Of a stretch of 64,000 nucleotides of DNA, positions 36,949-49,301 are shown piece by piece. Under the pieces are notes generated by a model. That model was given only the letters and a program-made list of their open reading frames with translations, was not told the DNA's origin and made no database searches. This DNA is from Pseudomonas sp. GM74. Lineage in GTDB: Bacteria; Pseudomonadota; Gammaproteobacteria; Pseudomonadales; Pseudomonadaceae. The stretch covers positions 230,899 through 294,898 of the forward strand of contig NZ_AKJG01000041.1 in NCBI RefSeq assembly GCF_000282455.1, written 5' to 3'. Positions within the stretch are counted from its first letter, which is position 1. Each line of letters opens with the position of its first letter. Both the position numbers and the translations under genes were made by a program.

Positions 36949-38346
36949 ATGAACGAAATCTTAGCTCCCGAGCAATACGACCTGCAAACCGCCGCGCTGA
37001 AGGTGCCGCCGCATTCCATCGAGGCCGAACAGGCTGTGCTCGGTGGTCTGATGCTGGACAACAACGCCTGGGAACGCGTGCTCGATCAGGTCTCCGACGG
37101 CGATTTCTATCGGCATGACCACCGTCTGATTTTCCGTGCGATCGCCAAGCTGGCCGATCAGAACATGCCGATCGACGTCGTGACCCTGTCCGAACAACTG
37201 GACAAGGAAGGTCAGACGTCGCAAGTCGGCGGCCTCGGCTACCTCGGCGAACTGGCGAAAAACACCCCGTCCGTCGCCAACATCAAGGCCTATGCGCAGA
37301 TCGTTCGTGAGCGGGCGACGTTGCGCCAGTTGATCGGTATCAGTACCGAGATTGCCGACAGCGCTTTCAATCCTGAGGGGCGCACTGCCGCCGAGATTCT
37401 CGACGAGGCTGAGCGGCAGATCTTCCAGATCGCCGAGGCCCGGCCAAAAACCGGTGGCCCGGTGGGCGTCAACGACCTGCTGACCAAGGCCATCGACCGC
37501 ATCGACACCTTGTTCAACACCGACAACGCCATCACTGGCCTGTCCACGGGCTACACCGACCTCGACGAGAAAACCAGCGGCCTGCAACCGTCCGACCTGA
37601 TCATCGTCGCCGGCCGTCCATCCATGGGTAAAACCACCTTTGCGATGAACCTTGTGGAAAACGCCGTGTTGCGCAGCGAGAAGGCGGTTCTGGTTTACTC
37701 CCTCGAGATGCCAGGCGAATCGCTGATCATGCGTATGTTGTCTTCCCTTGGCCGTATCGACCAGACCAAGGTCCGTTCCGGTCAGCTTGAAGACGACGAC
37801 TGGCCGCGCCTGACCTCGGCGGTCAACCTGCTCAACGACCGCAAGCTGTTCATCGACGATACCGCCGGCATCAGCCCGTCGGAAATGCGCGCCCGGACCC
37901 GCCGTCTGGTGCGTGAACACGGCGACGTCGGTTTGATCATGATCGACTACCTGCAACTGATGCAGATCCCGGGTTCCAGCGGTGACAACCGGACCAACGA
38001 GATTTCCGAGATCTCCCGATCCCTCAAAGCCCTGGCCAAGGAATTCAACTGCCCGGTGGTGGCGCTCTCGCAGCTCAACCGCTCCCTGGAGCAACGGCCG
38101 AACAAGCGCCCGGTGAACTCCGACTTGCGGGAATCCGGAGCGATCGAGCAGGACGCCGACGTGATCATGTTCGTTTACCGCGACGAGGTGTATCACCCGG
38201 AAACCGAGCACAAGGGCATTGCCGAAATCATCATCGGCAAGCAGCGGAACGGGCCGATCGGCTTTATCCGCCTGGCGTTCATCGGCAAGTACACCCGCTT
38301 CGAGAACCTGGCGCCGGGTAGCTATAACTTCGATGATGACGAGTAA
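36949..38346 (+). CDS. dnaB: Replicative DNA helicase DnaB
   Basis: 465 residues; hexameric helicase of the replication fork. N-terminal DnaG-binding domain (about 15-120), linker, then RecA-like motor with Walker A GRPSMGKTT (222-230), LIMIDYLQLM (Walker B) and KQRNGPIG (arginine finger area). I chose ATG at 36949 (MNEILAPEQYD); an in-frame upstream start at 36823 would run through the hairpin. No intein. Confidence 0.97.
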   Translation: MNEILAPEQYDLQTAALKVPPHSIEAEQAVLGGLMLDNNAWERVLDQVSDGDFYRHDHRLIFRAIAKLADQNMPIDVVTLSEQLDKEGQTSQVGGLGYLGELAKNTPSVANIKAYAQIVRERATLRQLIGISTEIADSAFNPEGRTAAEILDEAERQIFQIAEARPKTGGPVGVNDLLTKAIDRIDTLFNTDNAITGLSTGYTDLDEKTSGLQPSDLIIVAGRPSMGKTTFAMNLVENAVLRSEKAVLVYSLEMPGESLIMRMLSSLGRIDQTKVRSGQLEDDDWPRLTSAVNLLNDRKLFIDDTAGISPSEMRARTRRLVREHGDVGLIMIDYLQLMQIPGSSGDNRTNEISEISRSLKALAKEFNCPVVALSQLNRSLEQRPNKRPVNSDLRESGAIEQDADVIMFVYRDEVYHPETEHKGIAEIIIGKQRNGPIGFIRLAFIGKYTRFENLAPGSYNFDDDE

Positions 38347-38368
38347 GTTGTAGTGCCTGCCAGGGCCT

Positions 38369-38476
38369 CATCGCGGGCAAGTCGAATCGTCGCACCGCCG
38401 CTCCCACAGGGGGCTGTGTGATACCAAGCTAGCAGGTACACCATAAATCACTGTGGGAGCTGGCTTGCCAGCGATG
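38369..38476. repeat. REPIN-type repeat with unlike arms
   Basis: Left part (38369-38409) has the longer form with GTCGAATCGTCGCACCG inserted before GCTCCCACAG; right arm 38451-38476 is CTGTGGGAGCTGGCTTGC. The 3' side of dnaB. Confidence 0.75.
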
Positions 38477-38576
38477 GGGGCGTCGCAATTTCCGACCATA
38501 GCCGTCGGAATTGGTCAAAATTTGTGCTATATTTCGCGCCCGCGAAATTCAATGAAAGCCAACACCGGTTATCGAC

Positions 38577-40880
<2,304 letters not shown>

Positions 40881-40900
40881 GCCTCGTTTGAGCTGAACAG

Positions 40901-40926
40901 AACGCCAACCTTCGGGTTGGCGTTTT
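40901..40926 (+). terminator. Terminator after ygiQ
   Basis: Stem AACGCCAACC/GGTTGGCGTT closed by TTCG and followed by TTT. In the 364-base gap to the next gene there is also a REPIN; 41056-41244 shows nothing else definite. Confidence 0.88.
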
Positions 40927-40966
40927 GCATTCCGGGCTTGAAAGGTATGCGAGGGCTGCTGGCTTC

Positions 40967-41055
40967 TTCGCGAGCAAGCCCGCTCCCACAGGTTTAGAGG
41001 CGTTCGCAAAATTTGTATTCGACTCGGACATTGTGGGAGCGGGCTTGCTCGCGAA
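40967..41055. repeat. REPIN-type inverted repeat
   Basis: Arms TTCGCGAGCAAGCCCGCTCC... and its reverse complement at the ends of an 89-base unit. Confidence 0.9.
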
Positions 41056-41244
41056 GGGGTCGACTCAGGCGACGACTTCGTAGTTGGCTGCCACATATAC
41101 GTGCAATCGCCTTCAACCATTTCCCTGCATCGCCCGATTTTGGTGCTGTACTGCCTCAGGCAACCGAAGAAAGCGCCAGCACTTGCTGAATGGCATAAGT
41201 CTTGCGCGCTTTCCCATACGCTCAAGGCTCGCAGGAGGCACGCC

Positions 41245-44200
41245 GTGTCGATTCATGTCGCATTGCACCACGTCACGCATTACCGCTATGACCGCGCTGT
41301 CGAACTCGGCCCGCAGATCGTCCGCCTGCGTCCCGCCGCCCACAGCCGCACGCGGATTCTGTCCTATGCGCTGAAAGTCTCCCCTGAACAGCACTTCATC
41401 AACTGGCAGCAGGACCCTCAGGGCAATTACCTGGCGCGGTTGGTGTTCCCGGAAAAAACCGAAGAATTGCGAATCGAAGTCGATCTGCTGGCAGAGATGG
41501 CGATCTTCAATCCGTTCGACTTCTTCCTCGAGCCCTACGCGGAAAAAATCCCCTTCGCCTATGCCGCGGATGAGCGCAAGGAGCTGGCGCCGTACCTGGA
41601 AACCCTGCCCCTGACGCCGAAGTTCAAGGCCTACCTGGACGGCATCGACCGCACGCCGTTGCCCGCCGTGGACTTTCTTGTCGCGCTCAACCAGCGCCTG
41701 AGCGAAGACATCGACTACCTGATCCGCATGGAGCCTGGCGTACAAACACCTGAACACACCCTCGACCAGGCTTCCGGGTCGTGCCGCGATTCCGCGTGGT
41801 TGCTGGTGCAACTACTGCGCAACCTGGGGCTGGCGGCGCGTTTCGTGTCGGGTTACCTGATCCAGCTGACCGCCGATGTCAAAAGTCTCGACGGTCCGTC
41901 CGGCACCGAGGTGGATTTCACCGACCTGCACGCCTGGTGCGAGGTGTACTTGCCCGGCGCCGGCTGGATCGGCCTGGATGCGACTTCCGGGCTGTTTGCC
42001 GGTGAAGGACATATTCCGTTGGCCTGTAGTCCCGATCCGTCCTCTGCGGCACCGATCAGTGGCTTGGTGGAACCCTGCGAGTGCGAATTCAGCCACGAAA
42101 TGTCCGTGGAGCGGATTTGGGAAGCGCCACGGGTCACCAAGCCCTACACCGACGACCAGTGGCTGGCGATCCAGACACTCGGCCGGCAGATCGATGCCGA
42201 CTTGCTGGAAGGCGATGTGCGCCTGACCATGGGCGGCGAGCCGACCTTTGTGTCCATTGATGACCCGGACGGCGCCGAGTGGAACACCGCCGCACTGGGG
42301 CCGGATAAACGACGGTTGTCCGCCGAACTGTTCCGGCGCATGCGCAAACACTACGCGCCCCAGGGGCTGGTGCATTTCGGGCAGGGCAAGTGGTACCCCG
42401 GCGAGCAACTGCCACGCTGGTCGCTCAATTGCTATTGGCGCCGTGACGGCGTGCCGATCTGGCACAACAGCGCGCTGATCGCCGACGAGCAGGAAGACTA
42501 TGGCGCCGACGGAGCACTGGCCGGGCGTTTTCTGGCGAGTGTCGCCGAACGCCTGAAGATTCCGACACGCTTTGTGTTCCCAGCCTACGAAGACAATTTC
42601 TATTACCTCTGGCGCGAAGGCATGCTGCCGCAAAACGTCAGCGCCGAAGACTCACGTCTGGAGGAGCCTTTGGAGCGTGAGCGTTTGCGCAAGGTCTTCA
42701 GTCAAGGCTTGGGCAAGGTCATCGGCCAGGTCCTGCCGCTGGCTCGCACCGCCAAGGGCGACCAGTGGCAGAGCGGGCGCTGGTATCTGCGCGACGAGCA
42801 CTGCCGTCTGGTGCCGGGGGACTCGCCGCTGGGTTATCGCTTGCCGCTGGGGTCACAGCCTTGGGTGAAAGCGGCGGAATATCCGTTCATCCATACGCAG
42901 GACCCGAATCAAGACTTCCCGCCGCTGCCCGAAACAGAACAACTTCAGAGCCAAGGCGCAGCAGTCGCAGAAGACCGTGCGCCAAAAATCGACGAATCCG
43001 CCGACTGGCTGACCCGCACCGCCTTCTGTGCGGAGGCGCGGGAAGGCCGGTTGTATCTGTTCATGCCGCCGCTGGAGCGGGTCGAGGACTACCTCGAACT
43101 GGTCGCTGCCATTGAAGCCACCGCTGAAGAGCTGATGTGCCCGGTGTTGCTGGAGGGCTATGAGCCGCCGAGCGATCCGCGCCTGAGCAACTTGCGCATC
43201 ACTCCGGACCCGGGGGTGATCGAGGTCAACGTGCAGCCGTCCGCGACCTGGGATGAGTTGGTCGAGCGCACCGAATTCCTCTACGAACAAGCGCGCCAGA
43301 CCCGGCTGACCACCGAGAAATTCATGATCGACGGCCGGCATACCGGCACGGGCGGCGGTAACCATTTCGTGCTGGGTGGGGCGACTCCGGGGGACTCGCC
43401 GTTTCTGCGTCGTCCGGATCTGCTGCGCAGCCTGATCAGCTACTGGCATAACCACCCGTCCTTGTCCTACCTGTTTTCCGGATTGTTCATCGGCCCGACG
43501 TCCCAGGCGCCCCGTGTCGATGAAGCGCGCAACGATGCCTTGTACGAACTGGAAATCGCCTTCGCTCAGATGCCACAACCGGGTGAGGCATGCCCGCCAT
43601 GGCTGGTGGATCGACTGCTGCGCAATCTGCTGATCGATGTGACCGGCAACACCCACCGCGCCGAGTTCTGCATCGACAAACTCTATTCGCCGGACGGTGC
43701 CACCGGGCGCCTCGGATTGCTGGAGCTGCGTGCGTTCGAGATGCCGCCCCATGCGCGCATGAGCCTGGCGCAACAACTGTTGCTGCGGGCGCTGGTCGCG
43801 CGGTTCTGGCGCGAGCCCTATGCACCGCCGAAGCTGGCGCGCTGGGGCACGGAGCTGCACGATCGCTTCCTGTTGCCGCACTTTATCGAGCAAGACTTCG
43901 CCGATGTCATCGTCGACCTCAACGCCGCCGGTTATCCGGTGCGGGCCGAGTGGTTCGCCGCGCATCTCGAGTTCCGTTTCCCCAAGGTTGGCGACTACGC
44001 CGTCAGTGGCATTGCGCTGGAACTGCGTCAGGCCCTTGAACCCTGGCACGTGTTGGGCGAAGAGGGCGCCATGGGCGGTACGGTGCGTTACGTGGATTCG
44101 TCGCTGGAGCGCTTGCAGGTCAAGCTCAGCGGTTTGCCGCCCCAGCGTTATCTGCTGACCTGCAACGGCGTGCCGGTGCCATTGCAGTCCACCGGGCGTG

Positions 44201-44517
44201 TAGGCGAATTCGTCGCGGGCGTGAGATTTCGTGCCTGGCAACCGGCCAACTGTCTGCAACCGACCATCCCGGTCCATGCGCCCCTGGTGTTCGACCTGCT
44301 CGACACTTGGATGCAGCGCTCGCTGGGCGGTTGCCAGTACCACGTCGCCCATCCGGGCGGGCGCAACTACGACAGCTTGCCGGTGAACGCCAATGAGGCG
44401 GAGAGCCGGCGAATGGCGCGTTTCTTCCGCATCGGACACACGCCAGGGAAACTTCCTATGCCCAATATGGAAATCAGCGACGAGCTGCCGATGACACTCG
44501 ATTTGCGACGTTTCTAA
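41245..44517 (+). CDS. Large transglutaminase-like / DUF2126 protein
   Basis: 1090 residues. The first 290 are a bacterial transglutaminase-like domain with an N-terminal beta region (HHVTHYRYDRAVELG) and a full cysteine-protease-type triad: C180 in GSCRDSAW, H229 in DLHAWCEVY, D245 in GLDATSG. The remaining about 750 residues are DUF2126, containing LTMGGEPTFVS, TGTGGGNHFVLGG and DVTGNTHRAEFCIDKL. GTG start at 41245 follows GCAGGAGG; upstream codons in frame have no ribosome site. It leads a three-gene cluster with an ATP-grasp protein and a second transglutaminase. No signal peptide, so likely cytoplasmic; substrate unknown. Confidence 0.9.
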   Translation: MSIHVALHHVTHYRYDRAVELGPQIVRLRPAAHSRTRILSYALKVSPEQHFINWQQDPQGNYLARLVFPEKTEELRIEVDLLAEMAIFNPFDFFLEPYAEKIPFAYAADERKELAPYLETLPLTPKFKAYLDGIDRTPLPAVDFLVALNQRLSEDIDYLIRMEPGVQTPEHTLDQASGSCRDSAWLLVQLLRNLGLAARFVSGYLIQLTADVKSLDGPSGTEVDFTDLHAWCEVYLPGAGWIGLDATSGLFAGEGHIPLACSPDPSSAAPISGLVEPCECEFSHEMSVERIWEAPRVTKPYTDDQWLAIQTLGRQIDADLLEGDVRLTMGGEPTFVSIDDPDGAEWNTAALGPDKRRLSAELFRRMRKHYAPQGLVHFGQGKWYPGEQLPRWSLNCYWRRDGVPIWHNSALIADEQEDYGADGALAGRFLASVAERLKIPTRFVFPAYEDNFYYLWREGMLPQNVSAEDSRLEEPLERERLRKVFSQGLGKVIGQVLPLARTAKGDQWQSGRWYLRDEHCRLVPGDSPLGYRLPLGSQPWVKAAEYPFIHTQDPNQDFPPLPETEQLQSQGAAVAEDRAPKIDESADWLTRTAFCAEAREGRLYLFMPPLERVEDYLELVAAIEATAEELMCPVLLEGYEPPSDPRLSNLRITPDPGVIEVNVQPSATWDELVERTEFLYEQARQTRLTTEKFMIDGRHTGTGGGNHFVLGGATPGDSPFLRRPDLLRSLISYWHNHPSLSYLFSGLFIGPTSQAPRVDEARNDALYELEIAFAQMPQPGEACPPWLVDRLLRNLLIDVTGNTHRAEFCIDKLYSPDGATGRLGLLELRAFEMPPHARMSLAQQLLLRALVARFWREPYAPPKLARWGTELHDRFLLPHFIEQDFADVIVDLNAAGYPVRAEWFAAHLEFRFPKVGDYAVSGIALELRQALEPWHVLGEEGAMGGTVRYVDSSLERLQVKLSGLPPQRYLLTCNGVPVPLQSTGRVGEFVAGVRFRAWQPANCLQPTIPVHAPLVFDLLDTWMQRSLGGCQYHVAHPGGRNYDSLPVNANEAESRRMARFFRIGHTPGKLPMPNMEISDELPMTLDLRRF

Positions 44518-44605
44518 ACCGTACGCGACGCTCGGATTTTTCGTATATCCGGGTGTCACGAGCCTGCGTTAGTCTGACCGTTCATTGCTGTTTGCCGAGC
44601 TTTCC

Positions 44606-47092
44606 ATGCCTGACCTGCTAGACCGCTACCCGCTGACGGCGGGCACCTATCACGAACTGCTCGACGACAGTGGCGCCGTGCGCCCGCACTGGCGCCGGCT
44701 GTTCGAGCAGTTGCAACGCAGCACGCCGGCACAACTGGTGCAGCGTCAGGCCCTGCTGACCCGGCAGATTCAGGAAAACGGCGTTACCTATAACGTCTAT
44801 GCCGACCCCAAGGGCGCGGACCGGCCGTGGGAGCTGGACCTGCTGCCCCATGTCATCGCGGCTGACGAGTGGCAACAGTTGTCGGCCGGCATCGCTCAGC
44901 GGGCGCGCTTGCTCAATGCCGTGCTGGCTGACCTTTACGGTCCGCAACGGTTGATTGCCGAAGGTCTGCTGCCCGCCGAGCTGGTGTTCGGTCACAACAA
45001 CTTCCTTTGGCCCTGCCAGGGCATCAGCCCGCCTGACGGAGCCTTTCTGCATCTGTATGCGGTGGATCTGGCGCGCACACCCGATGGTCGCTGGTGGGTG
45101 ACGGCGGACCGTACCCAGGCGCCGTCGGGAGCCGGCTATGCGCTGGAAAACCGCACGATTGTGTCCCGGGCCTTTCCCGAGTTGTACCGCGATCTGAAAG
45201 TGCAGCACCTGGCCGGGTTCTTTCGTACCTTGCAGGAAACCCTGGCCCGTCAGGCCCCGAGTGACGGAGACGCACCGTTGGTGGTGCTGCTGACACCGGG
45301 GCGTTTCAACGAAAGCTATTTTGAACACCTGTATCTGGCTCGCCAGCTCGGTTATCCGCTGGTGGAGGGCGGCGACCTGACGGTGCGCGATGCCACGGTT
45401 TACTTGAAAACCCTGAGTGGTCTGCGTCGGGTCCACGCGATCATGCGGCGGCTCGACGATGACTTCTGCGATCCGCTGGAGCTGCGAACCGACTCCGCCC
45501 TGGGCGTGCCTGGCCTGCTGGAAGCCGTGCGGCAGGGGCGGGTGCTGGTGGCCAACGCCCTCGGCAGCGGAGTGCTGGAATCCCCCGGTTTATTGGGTTT
45601 CCTGCCGAAAATCAATCAATTCCTGTTTGGCGAAGAACTGATCCTGCCATCCATCGCTACCTGGTGGTGCGGTGAAGCGCCGGTTCTGGCCCAGGCCCTG
45701 GAGAAACTTCCGGAGTTGCTGATCAAGCCGGCGTTTCCGTCCCAGAGCTTTGCGCCGGTATTTGGCCGTGATTTGAGTGAAAAACAGCGCCAGGAACTCG
45801 CCGAGCGCATGCAGGCGCGTCCATACGCCTATGTGGCGCAAGAACTCGCACAATTGTCCCAGGCGCCGATCTGGCAAGCCGAGGACGGTCAACTGCAACC
45901 CCGTGCCATCGGCATGCGCGTGTATGCGGTGGCCAGCCGTGAGGGTTATCGGGTCTTGCCCGGTGGCCTGACCCGGGTCGCCGCGCAAGCGGATGCCGAG
46001 GTGGTGTCGATGCAGCGCGGCGGCGCCAGCAAGGACACCTGGGTACTGGGCGAGCGTGCGCCCAGTGGCGAACAATGGAAGGCCCAGCGCAACATCGGCG
46101 TGCATGATCTGGTACGGCGCGATCCGTACCTGCCGTCGCGGGTGGTGGAAAACCTGTTCTGGTTCGGTCGTTACTGCGAGCGTTGCGACGACAGCGCCCG
46201 TTTGCTGCGCATCATGCTGGCGCGCTATGTCGACGGCGACGACCCGCAAGCCCTGCAGGCCGCGGTGGATCTCGGCGAACGGCTGATGCTGCTGCCCGAG
46301 GAGGGCGAGTTGCCGGAGCGCCTGTTGGCGGCGTTGCTCGGCGATGACTGGCCGTTCAGCCTGCGTTCCAACCTGCAACGCTTGCAGTGGGCCGCTTCAC
46401 AGGTGCGCGGCAAACTTTCGCGGGAAAACTGGCAGGCGCTGGTGGAGTTGCAGCGCGAAGCCATGGAGCTGGAAACCGAAGAGCCGGATTTCGGCGAGTT
46501 GCTGGATTTCCTCAACCGTCTGGTGATGTCCCTGGCGGCGCTGTCCGGCTTTGCCCTGGACGACATGACCCGGGACGAAGGCTGGCGTTTCCTGATGATT
46601 GGCCGGCGGATCGAGCGCCTGCAGTTTCTCAGCGGCAGCCTGGCGGCATTCCTGCGGGGCGCCGGGGCCTTCGATCAGGCCGGGCTGGAATGGTTGCTGG
46701 AACTGGGCAACAGCAGCATCACCTACCGTTCTCGATACCTGGCGGTGGCGCAATTGATCCCCGTGCTCGACCTGCTATTGCTCGACGAGCAGAACCCTCA
46801 CGCCGTGTTGTTCCAGTTGAAACTGGTGACCGGCACCCTCAAACGCCTCAACGATGATTTTGGCGTGCCGCGTGAAGCAGCGCTGCCGCAATTGGTCGAG
46901 CGTCTGGCGCGATTCGATCTGGGCTGCCTGGAAAACCCGCTGTTCGGCGACGCCAGTGTTCGCGCCGCCATTGAAGGGCTGGCCGCGCTGCTGCAAGAGA
47001 TCGCCGACGCCAGCGGGCAGGTTTCCGATCGCCTGGCGCTGCGGCACTTCGCCCATGTCGATGATGTCAGCCAGCGCACGGTGTCCGTCTGA
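44606..47092 (+). CDS. Circularly permuted ATP-grasp / alpha-E domain fusion protein
   Basis: 828 residues. The first about 480 match the circularly permuted ATP-grasp type 2 family (DUF404/DUF407: YNVYADPKGADRPWELD, FGHNNFLWPCQGI, ESPGLLGFLPKINQFL, IKPAFPSQSF). The last about 315 are an alpha-E domain (ENLFWFGRYCERCDDSARLLR). ATP-grasp enzymes make carboxylate-amine bonds, so a peptide-ligase activity is the usual prediction. ATG at 44606 (MPDLLDRYPL); a TTG at 44585 is an alternative. Ends in a TGATG overlap with the next gene. Confidence 0.9.
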   Translation: MPDLLDRYPLTAGTYHELLDDSGAVRPHWRRLFEQLQRSTPAQLVQRQALLTRQIQENGVTYNVYADPKGADRPWELDLLPHVIAADEWQQLSAGIAQRARLLNAVLADLYGPQRLIAEGLLPAELVFGHNNFLWPCQGISPPDGAFLHLYAVDLARTPDGRWWVTADRTQAPSGAGYALENRTIVSRAFPELYRDLKVQHLAGFFRTLQETLARQAPSDGDAPLVVLLTPGRFNESYFEHLYLARQLGYPLVEGGDLTVRDATVYLKTLSGLRRVHAIMRRLDDDFCDPLELRTDSALGVPGLLEAVRQGRVLVANALGSGVLESPGLLGFLPKINQFLFGEELILPSIATWWCGEAPVLAQALEKLPELLIKPAFPSQSFAPVFGRDLSEKQRQELAERMQARPYAYVAQELAQLSQAPIWQAEDGQLQPRAIGMRVYAVASREGYRVLPGGLTRVAAQADAEVVSMQRGGASKDTWVLGERAPSGEQWKAQRNIGVHDLVRRDPYLPSRVVENLFWFGRYCERCDDSARLLRIMLARYVDGDDPQALQAAVDLGERLMLLPEEGELPERLLAALLGDDWPFSLRSNLQRLQWAASQVRGKLSRENWQALVELQREAMELETEEPDFGELLDFLNRLVMSLAALSGFALDDMTRDEGWRFLMIGRRIERLQFLSGSLAAFLRGAGAFDQAGLEWLLELGNSSITYRSRYLAVAQLIPVLDLLLLDEQNPHAVLFQLKLVTGTLKRLNDDFGVPREAALPQLVERLARFDLGCLENPLFGDASVRAAIEGLAALLQEIADASGQVSDRLALRHFAHVDDVSQRTVSV

Positions 47093-47982
47093 TGAGTGCT
47101 CATTACCAGATTTTCCACGATACCCATTATCACTACGACAGCCCGGTGTCCCTGGCCCAGCAACTGGCGCATTTGTGGCCACGGCCTTGTGCCTGGCAGC
47201 GCTGCACCGACCGGCAATTGCAGATCAGCCCGCGGCCGACCTCGCGTCGCGATGAACTGGATGTGTTCGGTAATCCACTGACCCGGCTGGCGTTCGAGCG
47301 TCCCCACGACGAATTGCTGGTCAACGCCAGCCTGACCATTGAAGTGCTGCCCCGGCCTGCGTTGGACTTCAATCTGTCACCGGCGTGGGAAGACACCCGT
47401 AGCGCGCTGACCTACAGCAGCCAACCGCTGTCGCCTGAAATGCTCGAAGCCTGCCGATACCGGTTTGAATCGCCGTATGTGCATTTGAAGAGAAACTTCG
47501 TCGAGTTTTCCGAGAGCTGCTTCCCGGCGGGTCGACCGCTGCTGCTCGGCGTGCAGGCGCTGATGGAGAAAATCTTCAGCGAGTTCACCTTCGATGCCGA
47601 AGCGACCCAGGTGGCGACGCCACTGGTGGAGGTGCTGGAGCGCCGGCGCGGGGTCTGCCAGGACTTTGCTCACCTGATGCTCGCCTGCGTGCGTTCCAGA
47701 GGGTTGGCGGCGCGCTACATCAGCGGCTACTTGCTGACCCAGCCACCGCCGGGCCAGCCACGGCTGATCGGTGCTGATGCGTCCCACGCCTGGGTCTCGG
47801 TGTTTTGTCCGGTGCTGGGTTGGGTGGATTTCGATCCGACCAACAATGTGCAACCGGCGCTGGAGCACATCACCCTGGCCTGGGGACGGGATTTTTCCGA
47901 TGTGTCGCCGTTGCGGGGGGTGATTCTGGGAGGAGGGAACCACGACCCGGAAGTTCGGGTAACCGTGATGCCACTGGAATAA
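47092..47982 (+). CDS. Transglutaminase-like protein
   Basis: 296 residues with an N-terminal beta domain (YQIFHDTHYHYDSPV) and a transglutaminase core with C189 in RGVCQDFAH, H232 in ASHAWVSVF and D248 in DFDPTNN. Translationally coupled to the ATP-grasp gene. The bacterial members are predicted peptidases or amide-bond enzymes; no substrate is known. The set of two transglutaminases and one ATP-grasp/alpha-E protein recurs in many bacteria. Confidence 0.9.
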   Translation: MSAHYQIFHDTHYHYDSPVSLAQQLAHLWPRPCAWQRCTDRQLQISPRPTSRRDELDVFGNPLTRLAFERPHDELLVNASLTIEVLPRPALDFNLSPAWEDTRSALTYSSQPLSPEMLEACRYRFESPYVHLKRNFVEFSESCFPAGRPLLLGVQALMEKIFSEFTFDAEATQVATPLVEVLERRRGVCQDFAHLMLACVRSRGLAARYISGYLLTQPPPGQPRLIGADASHAWVSVFCPVLGWVDFDPTNNVQPALEHITLAWGRDFSDVSPLRGVILGGGNHDPEVRVTVMPLE

Positions 47983-47994
47983 CAACGATCAAAA

Positions 47995-48084
47995 TGTGGG
48001 AGCGGGCTTGCTCGCGAAGACGGAGTATCAGGCAACATCATTTTTGGATGTGAAACCGCTTTCGCGAGCAAGCCCGCTCCCACA
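47995..48084. repeat. REPIN-type inverted repeat
   Basis: 90-base unit with TGTGGGAGCGGGCTTGC and reverse-complement arms, just after the transglutaminase gene. A further hairpin GGCAGCAAAGCTGCC at 48139-48153 may end the convergent small gene. Confidence 0.9.
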
Positions 48085-48207
48085 GGGAACTGCATTTTGA
48101 TTCGAGAGTGGGGAGTCATACGATTGGCCTGTGAGGGTCGGCAGCAAAGCTGCCAACCCTGGACACAGATCCGGTGGGCCAGATCAGATCAACCGGCCCG
48201 GAGGTTC

Positions 48208-48387
48208 TCAGGCGTCGGGCGCCGAGTCTTTCGGTGCATCAACATCGTCTTCTGCCGCCACTTCACCCTCAGGGTTCAGTGCCGCTTCTTCAGCTGTAGC
48301 TTTCTTGCGCTGAAGCTTTTCCTCTTTCTTCTGCTCCTTGGCCAAGTCTCTCTGACGTTTGGCGAAGGAATAATTAGGTTTAGCCAT
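48208..48387 (-). CDS. Small charged hypothetical protein
   Basis: 59 residues beginning MAKPNYSFAKRQRDLAKEQ; the first half is a lysine-rich helix, the second an acidic tail ending APDA. No membrane segment. The codon pattern and clear ATG at 48387 suggest a real gene. It lies 68 bases downstream of the LOG gene on the same strand. Function unknown. Confidence 0.75.
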   Translation of the reverse strand: MAKPNYSFAKRQRDLAKEQKKEEKLQRKKATAEEAALNPEGEVAAEDDVDAPKDSAPDA

Positions 48388-48455
48388 GGGCGATCCTCTG
48401 GGGTCGAAGGTGAGGTTGAGCGGCGCATATTCTGCCCTGTATCGGTGCCGAGCCG

Positions 48456-49043
48456 TTAGCTGGGTTTTTGCTCGGCCCATTTTGGCGCTACGGACGGTTG
48501 CCAGGCATCCAGAGCATCGAGCAGGGTTTGCGGTGATTCGCTCACTTGCAGCATGTCACGGTGCTGGCCGCGAACGAAGCCTTCGCCGACGATGTGATCA
48601 AGAAAAGACGTCAATTTGCTGTAGAAACCGTTCACTTCCAGCAAACCCAGCGGTTTGCCGTGGTAGCCGAGCTGGCCCCAGGTCCAGACTTCGAACAGTT
48701 CTTCGAGGGTGCCAAGGCCGCCGGGCAGCGCGATAAAGGCATCGCTGAGCTCGGCCATCCGCGCCTTTCGCGCGTGCATGCCATCGACGACTTCCAGGCG
48801 AGTCAGGCCGCTGTGGCCGATTTCCTTGTCCTTGAGGCTTTGCGGGATGATGCCGATCACTTCACCGCCGGCCGCCAGGGCCGCATCGGCGACGATGCCC
48901 ATCAGGCCCACGGCGCCACCGCCATACACCAGGGTCAGCTTGCGCTCGGCCAACGCCCGGCCAAGGGCTACGGCGGCTTCGCGATAAGCCGGGTTGGTGC
49001 CGGTGCTGGCACCACAAAATACACAAACAGATGCTAAAGACAT
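48456..49043 (-). CDS. LOG family protein (TIGR00730)
   Basis: 195 residues of the Rossmann-like LOG/lysine-decarboxylase-like family: [15 protein letters not shown] at the start, [18 protein letters not shown], and the signature PGGLGTLEE. Plant and several bacterial members release free cytokinin base from its riboside monophosphate; others act on AMP-like nucleotides. Start at 49043 (MSLASVCVF) has GGAGCAAGG upstream; an in-frame ATG at 49055 would place that site inside the gene. Confidence 0.93.
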   Translation of the reverse strand: MSLASVCVFCGASTGTNPAYREAAVALGRALAERKLTLVYGGGAVGLMGIVADAALAAGGEVIGIIPQSLKDKEIGHSGLTRLEVVDGMHARKARMAELSDAFIALPGGLGTLEELFEVWTWGQLGYHGKPLGLLEVNGFYSKLTSFLDHIVGEGFVRGQHRDMLQVSESPQTLLDALDAWQPSVAPKWAEQKPS

Positions 49044-49103
49044 GCCTTGCTCCATGGTCGATCACGGCCACAGAGTAAAGGCAGGCGCCCGGCACTCCAA
49101 GGG

Positions 49104-49193
49104 CTAGACTTCGAGTTCTGGCGTTTCGTACGTACCGCTGGCGCCGCAGGCATAGGCGGCGAGCAAGCTGCACAACAGGCTATTGATCGACAT
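49104..49193 (-). CDS. Possible 29-residue small protein
   Basis: MSINSLLCSLLAAYACGAS followed by a polar tail ending ELEV; hydrophobic N-terminal half with two cysteines, which could be a short membrane or secreted peptide. A weak GGAAC lies 8-12 bases before the ATG. It sits upstream of the LOG gene on the same strand. Too short to be sure from one sequence. Confidence 0.35.
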   Translation of the reverse strand: MSINSLLCSLLAAYACGASGTYETPELEV

Positions 49194-49301
49194 GACAGGC
49201 GTTCCATTTGAAGGGGGACGGCCTGATGATAGGCCCGGGCCAGACACTTGGGCGGTAGATAATTTGCATCGGCGTCATAGCCCGAAAGTTGTATACAATT
49301 T

